Below are positions 27,942-36,313 of a stretch of DNA of 36,509 nucleotides, piece by piece. The stretch spans positions 2,467 to 38,975 of the forward strand of contig DHNQ01000022.1 of assembly GCA_002409595.1 (NCBI GenBank). The letters are read 5' to 3'. The position numbers were made by a program, and so were the translations under genes. Position 1 is the stretch's first letter. Every line of letters begins with the position of its first letter. The notes under the pieces were generated by a model that had not been told where the DNA came from, did not search any database, and worked only from the letters and a program-made list of their open reading frames with translations. The DNA comes from Dysgonomonas sp. UBA5412. Lineage in GTDB: Bacteria > Bacteroidota > Bacteroidia > Bacteroidales > Dysgonomonadaceae.

Positions 27942-28450
27942 TGGGTCTCTTGCTCCACCTTGATTAAAATCGTCAGGTTTAAGAGATACAACTGCTGTTG
28001 CAATTCTGATCTTTTCAATGTTCCATATCCGACTACTACTACATCATCCAGCACTTTAGCATCCTCTTGTAGTACTACATCAATGGATGTTTTGTTCCCT
28101 ACAGTAATTTCTTGAGGGTGAAATCCTATAAAAGAGAATACCAAAGTTGCATTCGGATTTGGTACATTTATAGAGTATAATCCGTCAATGTCAGAAATCA
28201 CTCCGGTAGTTGTACCCTTTATCACGACACTTACTCCACCCAACGGTTCTCCAGTCTGATCTTTAATAGATCCTTTTATAGAAACATTGCTCTGTTTTAA
28301 CTCTTTAGCTTCTTTTGTTTTATCTACATTTTCCGAAATATTTGCAGACATGTATTGAAAAACTGATAATGTGAATAGAAGAAAAAGGGCTCGCCGACAT
28401 AGATCCTTATATTGGCGATAAAAAGCTTTAATTGCAGTTTTTTTTCTCAT
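27863..28450 (-). CDS. SusC N-terminal fragment
   Basis: A 195-residue open frame carrying the true SusC N-terminus: a basic, late signal sequence (ALFLLFTLSVFQYMSA), the beta-sandwich regulatory domain (VSIKGSIKDQTGEPLGGVSV to VFSFIGFHPQEITVGN) and the TonB box. Roughly the last 46 residues (from about 150) are out-of-frame sequence with no family similarity, which marks the frameshift point. Confidence 0.75.
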   Translation of the reverse strand: MRKKTAIKAFYRQYKDLCRRALFLLFTLSVFQYMSANISENVDKTKEAKELKQSNVSIKGSIKDQTGEPLGGVSVVIKGTTTGVISDIDGLYSINVPNPNATLVFSFIGFHPQEITVGNKTSIDVVLQEDAKVLDDVVVVGYGTLKRSELQQQLYLLNLTILIKVEQETQCLCLKVKLPDCRLPEQVDLTQIQES

Positions 28451-28488
28451 AATACGATTTTTTTGTTAACTATAGATTCTAATTAAAT

Positions 28489-28508
28489 AAGAGATTATTC
28501 AATCTCTT
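28489..28508 (-). promoter_or_regulatory. Hairpin in the susC 5' leader
   Basis: AAGAGATT-ATTC-AATCTCTT forms a perfect 8-bp stem with a 4-nt loop, 39 nt ahead of the susC start. No T-tract follows on the minus strand. It may influence translation or stability of the susC mRNA. Confidence 0.4.
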
Positions 28509-28581
28509 TCCTTGTTAAATAGGTCTTCGTTTTTTACATAAAGTGTTTTTTAGAATTAATAAATGTTGTTAGTAAAAACAA

Positions 28582-28621
28582 GAAAATCCCATGTCTAGAA
28601 ATTTCTAGACATGGGATTTTC
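28582..28621 (-). terminator. Perfect 40-nt palindrome upstream of susC
   Basis: The 40 bases are a perfect inverted repeat (20 bp per arm; core CCCATGTCTAGAAATTTCTAGACATGGG). On the minus strand it is followed by a T-rich run (TTCTTGTTTTT), so a terminator is the simplest reading. Because it lies about 130 nt upstream of susC and the C-terminal codons of an orphan small ORF run into it, it could also be an attenuator or an operator. Confidence 0.6.
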
Positions 28622-28789
28622 TATCTTAATTGATAAATAAATGAACACTCGATCTTCTTCTAAAGAAAATTGAGTTATTTTGATTATATTTAAGGCTCGC
28701 GCGCTCTCTAATAAATTAGAGTTAACCTCCAAATTTTCAGAGGTAAAATAAACTCTATTTTTAGTAATATTTATTGATAAAGAAAACAT
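28595..28789 (-). CDS. Small hypothetical ORF upstream of susC
   Basis: A 64-codon open frame beginning MFSLSINITKNRVYFTSE and ending inside the palindrome. I recognise no family. Codon choice resembles the neighbouring genes, and hydrophobic and charged residues alternate as in a folded protein. The frame is also open for 15 more codons upstream to a TAA at 28835-28837, without another ATG. It could be a real small protein, a remnant of a larger gene, or chance. The gap 28451-28991 between susC and the HTCS gene has no better gene candidate. Confidence 0.3.
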   Translation of the reverse strand: MFSLSINITKNRVYFTSENLEVNSNLLESARALNIIKITQFSLEEDRVFIYLSIKIENPMSRNF

Positions 28790-28916
28790 AGATTCTGCTG
28801 TTTTAATGATTAGAGATGGAGAAGCCCTCGAATGTTAGATTTAAAAAAGAATACTTCACAAAGTTTAACACGCAATGTTAGCTAATATAAAAAGCAGAAC
28901 TGATATCCTATTCATC

Positions 28917-28961
28917 AAAAAAAGTATCTCAATCAGCATTATGCCAATTGAGATACTTTTT
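28917..28961 (-). terminator. Terminator after the HTCS gene
   Basis: AAAAAGTATCTCAAT (28919-28933) pairs with ATTGAGATACTTTTT (28947-28961), a 15-bp stem with a 13-nt loop. It lies 31 nt beyond the HTCS stop on the minus strand, followed by a T-tract. It separates the regulator from the susC transcription unit. Confidence 0.85.
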
Positions 28962-28991
28962 AACTATAGGTATATGTTTCTTTTAAGAGGA

Positions 28992-31900
28992 TTACTCTTT
29001 TTGTCTATATTCTTTTGGAGTAACTCCGTATTTTTTGAGGAACTCACGATAGAAATATGATTTATTTGTTATGCCGACTTTATATACTATTTCCTGAACA
29101 GTAAGATTTGTTGTCACTAATAATTTTGCAGCATATATAAATCTATAATCTTTGATGTAGTCGTTAGGAGAAAGATCAGTAATTTTCTTAAATCTACGAT
29201 ACAAATTACGAGTATTCATCCCTAATTTATCTGCAATGAATTCAGGCCGTAGATTTTCAGACTCTATATTGTCTGTTATTATAGAAGTAACAGAATCCAT
29301 AAAATCCTTATCTTCCTGATGGATCAATTGACCTTCGGAATATTCATATGCACTTTCGGGTGAATAGAAATAATCTTTAAGATCATTTTTTACCGTAAGT
29401 AGACGATTGATTACCGACACCAAAACAATAGAAGAAAATGGCTTGGTTAGATATGCATCTGCTCCGATGTTCAATCCTTCAGCTTGATCTTTTTCGTTTA
29501 TTTTGGCTGAAATAATAACTAAAGGAATATGCTTTGTGAATTTATCTGACTTTAGCCTGCTAATGAATTCCAACCCATCTATGTTCGGCATCATTATATC
29601 TGTAATGATAAGAGACGGACTTTGAATCTCTATTACCTTTTGAGCCTCTTCAACATTATATGCTCCTTTTACTTCAAAATCGGAAGATAAAATATCTGAG
29701 ATTAGCCAGACTATATCTTTATTGTCATCCACAATAAGAATAAGAGGTTTCTCTTTGTTTTTAGCACCGGATCTGTCTTCGGGTATATCTGATAATATAG
29801 AAGGCGAAAATTCTTTTCGATCTTTACTATCTACCCGACTTTGTTGCAATTCCAGATGTGGAAGTATTACAATAAACTCTGCATATTCGCCTTCTTTACT
29901 TCTGACATCGATAGAACCTCCCATCGTTTCTACTATATCTTTGCAGATAGATAACCCTATGCCATGACTTGATGAGATCAGAGGTGTTTCGTTTTGATCT
30001 GTATTCAAAGTTTGATATCGTTCGAAAAGAAATGGTATTTTGGAGGCTTCAATGCCATTTCCGGTATTATAGAGGGCGAAAATCAAATTATCTTCTTCTA
30101 TTCTTGCATAAACACGAACCATACCATTCTCTTTAGTGTATTTAAAAGCATTAGATATCAAATTTACCAATACTCTGTTGAAACCCGCTAAATCGACATT
30201 CCAGAATAAATCTTCGCTAATGGATACATCTATTGATATATTTCGTTGTTCGGCAATCGGAAGAAACCATCCCAATTGCTTTTTTACCAGCTGGAGAATA
30301 TTTGCCTCTTCAATAATACCAAGATCAAATTTAGCTTCTTCCATCTTTCTGAAATCCAGAATCTCTTGAATAAGGCTGTTTAGATTGGTTACATTATCTC
30401 GTAATACGTCTGCATACTTTTTCAGATTGTTGTCTTTGTCTGCGAACTTCTCTACATGGTCGCTAACACCATTAATGACGGTCAGCGGTGTGCAGAATTC
30501 ATGGGTAACATTCGTAAAGAAGTTTAATTTGGCTTCCAGAAGTTTATCTTTTTGCTCATCTTTTATTTTCTGTGCTATTTGTTTTTGCTTATTGATAATT
30601 CTTTCTCGTATGTAATGAACTATAAATACACAAATGAGAAGAGCTATAATAATATAACCAATATATGCCCATCCTGCTAAATACCAAGGAGCTAGTTTTT
30701 TTATATGCAGCGTATAGTATTTTTGTTCCGAGTCAAATACATCACTCTTATATTTTACCTTCAATGTATATTCTCCATAAGGTAGATTGATAAAGGTTAC
30801 TTCATTCGATTTTTGCAGATCAGTCCATCCCGTATTATAATTTTCCAGAATATATGAATATTCGTAATTCTCCCCGTTAATATAGTCTATTGCGATAAAA
30901 GATAGTGTAAATACATTCGTGCCGGAAGGAAGTTCGATATATCCATTCTTAGGGTTAAGGTAGTCAGATAATGTATATGTTTTTCCGGCAATCTTAAGAT
31001 CGAAAAAGAACAGATCCGGTTTGTAATTTACCTGTATGTTGTTGTCTTTAGGCTCTACCCATGTTAAGCCATCTATACCACCAAAGAAAAGACGACCGGT
31101 ATATGCGCATTTATGATAGGCATCGTCTGAGAATTCTGTAACTTTCAGATCGGCTGTATAATAGTTATGGAAAAAATCGTTGTGAGGATTATATTTCGTT
31201 AAACCCTTATTGGTGCTTAGCCAGATACATCCATCCGAATCTTCAAGAATGCCATGAATCATGTCATTTATCATTCCATTTCTGCGGTCAAACTGTTTGA
31301 GAATATAATGCTGATCGGCAAGAAACTTCATTTGGGTCAATCCCGAACTGGCTCCTATGTAGTAAACCGAATCTTTACTCTGATATACAGAAAGAACGTC
31401 TCCGATGGCAGAATTGCCGGACTTGTCCATCTCAATGAATTCGTACTGCTTGTTGTATATGTTAAACTTTGCAACCCCATACCCTCCTCGGCTACCAATG
31501 TAGAGAGTTGACTTCCCATCATAAGACATGGAGTGAAATTCATTGCAAACATTATTTCCCTTTTTTAGAAGATATTGAGCAACTGATTCTATGCTTAATT
31601 CTTTTTTATTATAACCTAATCTTACTTCCAATAGTCCATAGCCGGCAGAAGCTATCCATAAGGTAGAATCATTTATTTCGCAGATTGAGTGTACGCGTCC
31701 TATCTTGTCGGCAATAGGTCCCGATAGGGTTTTTACCCGACGGTCTCGATATGAATAAAACGATAATCCCGGACCTTCAGTTCCGATCCAAAGAACATTT
31801 CTATAACTACTTCTGAGAAAACAGAAAACGAGATTGCTCGATAATCCATTATTTACTGTGTAAGAAGATATTTCGGATAACGGGATTTTTTGATTATTAT

Positions 31901-33023
31901 ATTTGTAATAATTGTCAATCTTCATTATACCATCACCCTTTGTTCCAATCCATAGATTGCTAGACTCATCGGTATAAATGGCACGTATAGGCTTTTGAGA
32001 GCCTGAGGACAAATCGTTGAGCATCAGATTCCCAAATAAATCGTGTCTTTTGTAATACATCTGTACACCTCTTCCGTCAGTTCCGATCCATAGAATATCT
32101 TGTTTCTGATCTTTTAATAAACAAAATATCCTGACCCCTTTGTTTATTGACTCCGGTTTGTAATTTTGTAATGAATCTAGTCTGATGAGTCCATTATCTT
32201 TAAAGGCAATGAATAGATCGTTATTGAAGAATGTGATTTTAGAAATTTCTCCATACTTGTCAATAAGACTCGACATGTCTAATAATTGACGTTTTTTTGA
32301 TTCGAGAATATTATAAGAATACAATTTTTTATCGCGACCGATATAGTATATCTTATTATCTTCGAAGAAGGCATTAATTATGCCTTCATTATGTAACTGG
32401 AGTTGGCTTGTATCCAAAGTTGTATTAATAAACTCTGATGCCTCGACCGCATGTATTTTCAGTAATGCCCCATCTGTTAATATTATGTAAAATTGATCTT
32501 TTGTATCTACAAAAAACTCTTTGACACTATCCATTTCGATACCCGGAAAATGTATATCTACAAAGGTTTTCTTTTCGGGAGTATAGTATGATATATAGTT
32601 CTTTTTGCAGATAACCATTGTGTTCCCTTTGCTGTCAGAAGCTAAGAGTTTTGCTTCGGGCCATTCAGGATAAGATTCTGTAACTTTCCTTTCTTTCAAG
32701 GAGAATTTATTCAATCCCATAAAGGTAGAAATCCATAAATGGTCTTTATCTGCCTGAGAAATATTGTGAATGATATTGCTACAAAGAGAGAGCCTGTTAT
32801 CCAATTCGGACCGATATACAAATGTGTTTTTACCATTGTATAAATTCAACCCGTCATATGTACCTATCCACATATAGCCATCTCGGTCTTGATGCATGCA
32901 AAGAACTGCATTGTTGGACAGATCGAGATTGTCATTTTTATAGAGATTGTATGAAGCCCATACGGACTGCATGGAGCTACATCCGACAATAAATGACAAG
33001 CACAATTTTATTATAGAATTCAT
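28992..33023 (-). CDS. Hybrid two-component system sensor/response regulator (HTCS)
   Basis: A one-protein glycan sensor and activator of about 1343 residues. Order: signal peptide (1-24), two-component regulator propeller repeats (about 30-700; blades end in WIGT-type motifs such as YMWIGTYDGLNLYNG and LWIGTKGDGIMKID), Y_Y_Y domain (about 710-775), one membrane helix (about 778-805), HisKA with the phosphoacceptor His in THEFCTPLTV (about 840), HATPase (NLISNAFKYTKENG about 950; GIGLSICKDIVE), receiver (LILIVDDNKDIVWLI; phospho-Asp in ITDIMMPN about 1141) and AraC DNA-binding domain (about 1260-1343). The ATG at 33023 is chosen over an in-frame TTG at 33050. It should bind an oligosaccharide in the periplasm and activate the susC operon. 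Confidence 0.95.
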   Translation of the reverse strand: MNSIIKLCLSFIVGCSSMQSVWASYNLYKNDNLDLSNNAVLCMHQDRDGYMWIGTYDGLNLYNGKNTFVYRSELDNRLSLCSNIIHNISQADKDHLWISTFMGLNKFSLKERKVTESYPEWPEAKLLASDSKGNTMVICKKNYISYYTPEKKTFVDIHFPGIEMDSVKEFFVDTKDQFYIILTDGALLKIHAVEASEFINTTLDTSQLQLHNEGIINAFFEDNKIYYIGRDKKLYSYNILESKKRQLLDMSSLIDKYGEISKITFFNNDLFIAFKDNGLIRLDSLQNYKPESINKGVRIFCLLKDQKQDILWIGTDGRGVQMYYKRHDLFGNLMLNDLSSGSQKPIRAIYTDESSNLWIGTKGDGIMKIDNYYKYNNQKIPLSEISSYTVNNGLSSNLVFCFLRSSYRNVLWIGTEGPGLSFYSYRDRRVKTLSGPIADKIGRVHSICEINDSTLWIASAGYGLLEVRLGYNKKELSIESVAQYLLKKGNNVCNEFHSMSYDGKSTLYIGSRGGYGVAKFNIYNKQYEFIEMDKSGNSAIGDVLSVYQSKDSVYYIGASSGLTQMKFLADQHYILKQFDRRNGMINDMIHGILEDSDGCIWLSTNKGLTKYNPHNDFFHNYYTADLKVTEFSDDAYHKCAYTGRLFFGGIDGLTWVEPKDNNIQVNYKPDLFFFDLKIAGKTYTLSDYLNPKNGYIELPSGTNVFTLSFIAIDYINGENYEYSYILENYNTGWTDLQKSNEVTFINLPYGEYTLKVKYKSDVFDSEQKYYTLHIKKLAPWYLAGWAYIGYIIIALLICVFIVHYIRERIINKQKQIAQKIKDEQKDKLLEAKLNFFTNVTHEFCTPLTVINGVSDHVEKFADKDNNLKKYADVLRDNVTNLNSLIQEILDFRKMEEAKFDLGIIEEANILQLVKKQLGWFLPIAEQRNISIDVSISEDLFWNVDLAGFNRVLVNLISNAFKYTKENGMVRVYARIEEDNLIFALYNTGNGIEASKIPFLFERYQTLNTDQNETPLISSSHGIGLSICKDIVETMGGSIDVRSKEGEYAEFIVILPHLELQQSRVDSKDRKEFSPSILSDIPEDRSGAKNKEKPLILIVDDNKDIVWLISDILSSDFEVKGAYNVEEAQKVIEIQSPSLIITDIMMPNIDGLEFISRLKSDKFTKHIPLVIISAKINEKDQAEGLNIGADAYLTKPFSSIVLVSVINRLLTVKNDLKDYFYSPESAYEYSEGQLIHQEDKDFMDSVTSIITDNIESENLRPEFIADKLGMNTRNLYRRFKKITDLSPNDYIKDYRFIYAAKLLVTTNLTVQEIVYKVGITNKSYFYREFLKKYGVTPKEYRQKE

Positions 33024-33251
33024 ATTCTTTTCATCAAGGTTACATAACAAATGTCGTAGGCGGAAATCACTAAGCGGATTACGTCTTTGATCTGTTTCGG
33101 ATTAAATCAAAAGATAAACCATTTTTCCTGAAAATATAATATAGTAAGGAATAAATGCCCACAAGTATACATTATTCTTTACTTATGTATGCAAAATAAA
33201 GCATAAAATATTCATATACGACAATACCGTATCGTTTTAACTAAAACAAGA

Positions 33252-33280
33252 CAAAGGTATGTAAATAAAGTAGCTACAAA
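33252..33280 (-). promoter_or_regulatory. Putative HTCS promoter
   Basis: On the minus strand TACCTTTG (33252-33259) is a perfect -7 element, with TTTG (33277-33280) 17 nt upstream, slightly close. Transcription from here would give a leader of roughly 220 nt before the HTCS start. The rest of 33024-33347 shows no gene. Confidence 0.55.
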
Positions 33281-33284
33281 AAAT

Positions 33285-33314
33285 AAGAGTATCGGATACT
33301 CTCCCGATACTCTT
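33285..33314 (-). terminator. Terminator after cysK
   Basis: AAGAGTATCGG (33285-33295) pairs perfectly with CCGATACTCTT (33304-33314), an 11-bp stem with an 8-nt loop. It lies 34 nt after the cysK stop on the minus strand, followed there by a T-rich tract. Confidence 0.75.
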
Positions 33315-33347
33315 TTCTATAACCAAACAACTATAAACTATAAATAA

Positions 33348-34295
33348 TTAAAGAGGGTACTCCTCAAATGCGTACAAAACAGTAGAGAGATATCGTTCTC
33401 CCGAATCCGGTAATATTACTACTATATTCTTTCCTTTATTTTCGTCTTTCTTTGCCAATTGGATTGCAGCATAAGTAGCAGCTCCCGACGAAATCCCAAC
33501 TAATAACCCTTCTTCTCTTGCCAGTTCACGACTAGTTCGGATAGCATCATCATTACTCACCTGTATTACTTGATCTACAACAGATGCATCGTATGTTTGT
33601 GGTACAAATCCGGCGCCAATACCTTGTATTTTGTGAGGTCCAGGTTTCCCTCCCGATAGTACGGGAGAATCAGTCGGTTCTACGGCTACAATTTGTACAT
33701 TTGGATTGTGTTTTTTCAACACTTCACCTACACCGCTGACAGTTCCGCCTGTACCTACCCCTGCAATGAAGATATCAACCTTTCCGTCTGTATCTCTCCA
33801 AATTTCTTCGGCAGTGGTACGTTTATGCACAGCAGGATTAGCCGGATTGGCAAATTGTTGTAGTATAACTACTTTCGGATTTTCTTTTTGCAATTCTTCA
33901 GCTTTTGCAATAGCTCCCTTCATTCCTTCCGGGCCGGGGGTCAATACAATATTTGCACCCAGAGCCTTCAATAGATTTCTGCGCTCTATACTCATCGTTT
34001 CTGGCATAGTCAATGTCAATTTATATCCCTTCGCAGCAGCTACGAATGCTAACCCAATACCTGTATTGCCACTTGTGGGCTCTACCAGTTCGCTATCAGG
34101 CTTCAATACTCCCGAAGCTTCGGCATCTTCGATCATTGCATTGGCAATACGATCTTTGACACTTGATGCTGGGTTAAAATATTCGAGCTTTGCTATTATT
34201 CGACCTTTAAGTCCATGTTTTTTATCAAAGTTAGATAACTCTAGCAACGGGGTGTTGCCGATCAGATCTGTTAATTTACTAGCTATTTTTCCCAT
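33348..34295 (-). CDS. cysK: Cysteine synthase A (O-acetylserine sulfhydrylase)
   Basis: A 315-residue PLP enzyme that makes L-cysteine from O-acetylserine and sulfide in the cytosol. The Schiff-base lysine is K47 in NPASSVKDRIANAMI. The substrate loop TSGNTGIGLAFVAA, phosphate-binding GVGTGGTVSGVGEVLK, and GKPGPHKIQGIGAGFVP and GISSGAA are all canonical for CysK. Length is typical. It stands alone between the PUL regulator and the divergent murF, with its own promoter and terminator. Confidence 0.96.
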   Translation of the reverse strand: MGKIASKLTDLIGNTPLLELSNFDKKHGLKGRIIAKLEYFNPASSVKDRIANAMIEDAEASGVLKPDSELVEPTSGNTGIGLAFVAAAKGYKLTLTMPETMSIERRNLLKALGANIVLTPGPEGMKGAIAKAEELQKENPKVVILQQFANPANPAVHKRTTAEEIWRDTDGKVDIFIAGVGTGGTVSGVGEVLKKHNPNVQIVAVEPTDSPVLSGGKPGPHKIQGIGAGFVPQTYDASVVDQVIQVSNDDAIRTSRELAREEGLLVGISSGAATYAAIQLAKKDENKGKNIVVILPDSGERYLSTVLYAFEEYPL

Positions 34296-34333
34296 AAGAC
34301 TATATTTTTTTATATTGTACTTTTTATTAGTTA

Positions 34334-34364
34334 CAAATATACAGCCAATTATATTCTTACTAAA
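34334..34364 (-). promoter_or_regulatory. Promoter of cysK
   Basis: On the minus strand TATATTTG (plus-strand 34334-34341) matches TAnnTTTG. A weak -33 (TTTAG at 34360-34364) lies 18-19 nt upstream. It is about 39 nt ahead of the cysK start. Confidence 0.55.
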
Positions 34365-34578
34365 TAGCTAAAACAAGGTATTTTTATACCATATTTGTGG
34401 TATATTTTTAAAGCAAGAAACATTAAAGTAAAAAAAGTTAAGAGGAATGTGATGTCTAAATTATTAAGACTATATTCGTATGACCTTAGCTAATCTTGCA
34501 GAATTATTCAATGACAAAAACAATTGTTAGTACAAGAACGTTTTGATTGAAAAAAAAATTATTGAAACTAAACAAACC

Positions 34579-35865
34579 ATGGAGATAGCTGAATTATATA
34601 AAATTTATCAACAACATCCCGAAGTTTCTACCGATACACGCAATAGCCCCAAAGGATCTATTTTCTTTTCTTTAAAAGGAGCCAATTTTAATGGTAATGA
34701 ATATGCTGAAAAAGCAATAGAGTCAGGCTGTAGTTATGCGATTGTAGATGAAGAGAAATATGCAACGCATTCCAATATAATATTAGTAAAAAATAGTCTT
34801 GAAACGCTGCAAGAGTTGGCTCGGTTTCATCGGAAACACTTAAAAACCCCGATAATAGGTATAACCGGAACGAATGGGAAGACCACAACTAAGGAGTTGG
34901 TGAGTTCGGTTTTGTCGGAGGAATATAAGGTCTTGTCTACCACGGGCAATCTCAATAATCATATCGGAGTTCCGCTCACTATTTTGCGAATAAAGAAAGA
35001 GCATGAAATTGCGATTGTTGAAATGGGTGCAAACCATGTTGGAGAGATTAAGTTCTTAGCTGAAATTGCAAGACCTAATTATGGTCTGATAACTAATATT
35101 GGCCATGCGCATATCGAAGGTTTTGGCTCTTTTGCAAATGTAATAAAAGCTAAAGGAGAACTATATGAATATATACGGAGTACTCAGGACGGGAAAATTT
35201 TTATTGACTATGACAATCCTTTGTTGAGGGAAATGGCTGAGGGTATAACCTCTATTTATTATGGTTTGGAAGAAGATCTATTTGTTTCCGGGAAGGTATT
35301 ATCTATAAGACCATATCTTGAATTTGAATGGAAGTTTGGCAGTAAGCGTAACAAGGTTAAGACAAATCTGATAGGAGAGTATAATCTTCCTAATATCTTG
35401 GCAGCAATTACAATCGGGAAATATCTTGGTATAAAGGCTCCTTTAATCTGTAAAGCTATAGAAGATTATCAACCTACAAATAATCGTTCACAGCTAAAGG
35501 AAACGGATCGAAACATGCTTATAATAGATGCATACAATGCTAACCCAACCAGTATGTTGGCAGCATTAGAGAATTTTGTACATATGGATGTCAGCCGGAA
35601 ATCCTTAATACTTGGAGATATGAAGGAATTGGGTCCGGATACAGATATGGAGCATCAAAAAATAGCCGATTATGTATCTCATCATCATTTTGATAAGGTG
35701 ATATTTGTGGGTGAAAATTTTAGTAGAATCAAAACCGATTCTGTGCGTCTTAAAGATACAAACAGCTTAAAGGAGTATTTGAAAGAGAATCCTATATATG
35801 ATAGTTATATTTTATTAAAAGGATCAAGAAGTATTCAATTGGAAAAATGCATTGAAGCATTGTGA
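34579..35865 (+). CDS. murF: UDP-N-acetylmuramoyl-tripeptide--D-alanyl-D-alanine ligase
   Basis: A 428-residue Mur ligase that adds D-Ala-D-Ala to the UDP-MurNAc-tripeptide, the last cytosolic step of the peptidoglycan precursor. The N-terminal MurF domain has STDTRNSPKGSIFFSLKG. The ATPase domain has the P-loop GITGTNGKTTTKEL (K101), EMGANHVGEIKFLAEIARP and TNIGHAHIEGFGSF. The C-terminal domain has DAYNANPTSMLAALENF and LILGDMKELG. The ATG at 34579 is preferred over an in-frame TTG at 34543. TAATCTTG at 34491-34498 is a weak promoter candidate. A strong terminator follows. Confidence 0.96.
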   Translation: MEIAELYKIYQQHPEVSTDTRNSPKGSIFFSLKGANFNGNEYAEKAIESGCSYAIVDEEKYATHSNIILVKNSLETLQELARFHRKHLKTPIIGITGTNGKTTTKELVSSVLSEEYKVLSTTGNLNNHIGVPLTILRIKKEHEIAIVEMGANHVGEIKFLAEIARPNYGLITNIGHAHIEGFGSFANVIKAKGELYEYIRSTQDGKIFIDYDNPLLREMAEGITSIYYGLEEDLFVSGKVLSIRPYLEFEWKFGSKRNKVKTNLIGEYNLPNILAAITIGKYLGIKAPLICKAIEDYQPTNNRSQLKETDRNMLIIDAYNANPTSMLAALENFVHMDVSRKSLILGDMKELGPDTDMEHQKIADYVSHHHFDKVIFVGENFSRIKTDSVRLKDTNSLKEYLKENPIYDSYILLKGSRSIQLEKCIEAL

Positions 35866-35932
35866 AAGTCCTATAAGATTAAGTTATAAAAGCGTTGTTC
35901 TTTCATTTCATTGAACTCTTATAACAGGTATA

Positions 35933-35967
35933 TAAAACCTCTACGATATGTAGAGGTTTTATTTTTT
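35933..35967 (+). terminator. Terminator after murF
   Basis: TAAAACCTCTAC (35933-35944) pairs perfectly with GTAGAGGTTTTA (35950-35961), a 12-bp stem with loop GATAT, followed by six T residues. The rest of 35866-36183 is AT-rich and I see no gene in it. Confidence 0.85.
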
Positions 35968-36183
35968 ATAGCTTATTCTTAGCGTCAAATTGTATTTTTC
36001 TCTGAATAATGGAATAGTTTAATATAAGAGAATTCTCATTATAATAGATTGATGAGATTTTTTTTTGAGAAATTTATTTTTTTATAAAAAATATATAATG
36101 TTAATTATTAGTCATTTGCGTTGAATGATACCCTTTGGTAATATAAAAATATACTATCTGTGATGTTTTTTTATCAGGATAAA

Positions 36184-36214
36184 TTTGGAGAATAACTTTT
36201 TTCGACTACCTTTG
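36184..36214 (+). promoter_or_regulatory. Promoter of tRNA-Lys
   Basis: TTTG (36184-36187), exactly 19 nt, then TACCTTTG (36207-36214): a perfect Bacteroidota promoter, placed 26 nt ahead of the tRNA. Confidence 0.85.
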
Positions 36215-36240
36215 CACTCGCTTTGATAAAGCAACAAGGA

Positions 36241-36313
36241 GATTCCGTAGCTCAGTTGGTAGAGCACATCACTTTTAATGATGGGGTCCTGGGTTCGAGC
36301 CCCAGCGGGATCA
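36241..36313 (+). tRNA. tRNA-Lys (anticodon TTT)
   Basis: A 73-nt cloverleaf: acceptor GATTCCG/CGGGATC (one G-T pair) plus discriminator A; D-arm GCTCAGTTGGTAGAGC; anticodon stem CATCA/TGATG with loop CTTTTAA; T-arm CTGGG-TTCGAGC-CCCAG. The loop gives anticodon TTT (lysine). CCA is not encoded. It has its own promoter and terminator. Confidence 0.96.

Larger units (their letters stand above)
25416..28450 (-). pseudogene. SusC/RagA family TonB-dependent receptor, interrupted by a frameshift
   Basis: The outer-membrane importer partner of SusD, about 1011 residues if the frame is restored. Order: signal peptide (about 20-36), carboxypeptidase-D-like regulatory domain (about 55-130), TonB box (DDVVVVGYGT), plug, then a 22-strand barrel ending RSFTLGLNIQF. 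There is no STN domain, consistent with control by the HTCS rather than an anti-sigma factor. After GYGTLKRSE (about residue 149) the frame is lost. The continuation IATAVVSLKPDDFNQGGARD lies in another frame. Adding one A (GAATT to GAAATT, near 28003-28006) would rejoin them as KRSEIATAVVSL. It is a sequencing error, a recent mutation or a real pseudogene. Confidence 0.85.

Noticed and set aside
33706..34371. 221-codon plus-strand open frame over cysK
   Set aside because: It is the mirror of the conserved cysK frame. Long antisense frames are common there because of codon bias.
36252..36311. Peptide ending GLEPRTPSLKVMCSTN as a protein domain in its own right
   Set aside because: This is the antisense translation of tRNA-Lys, a well-known annotation artefact. 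Only the upstream part of the frame carries recombinase similarity.
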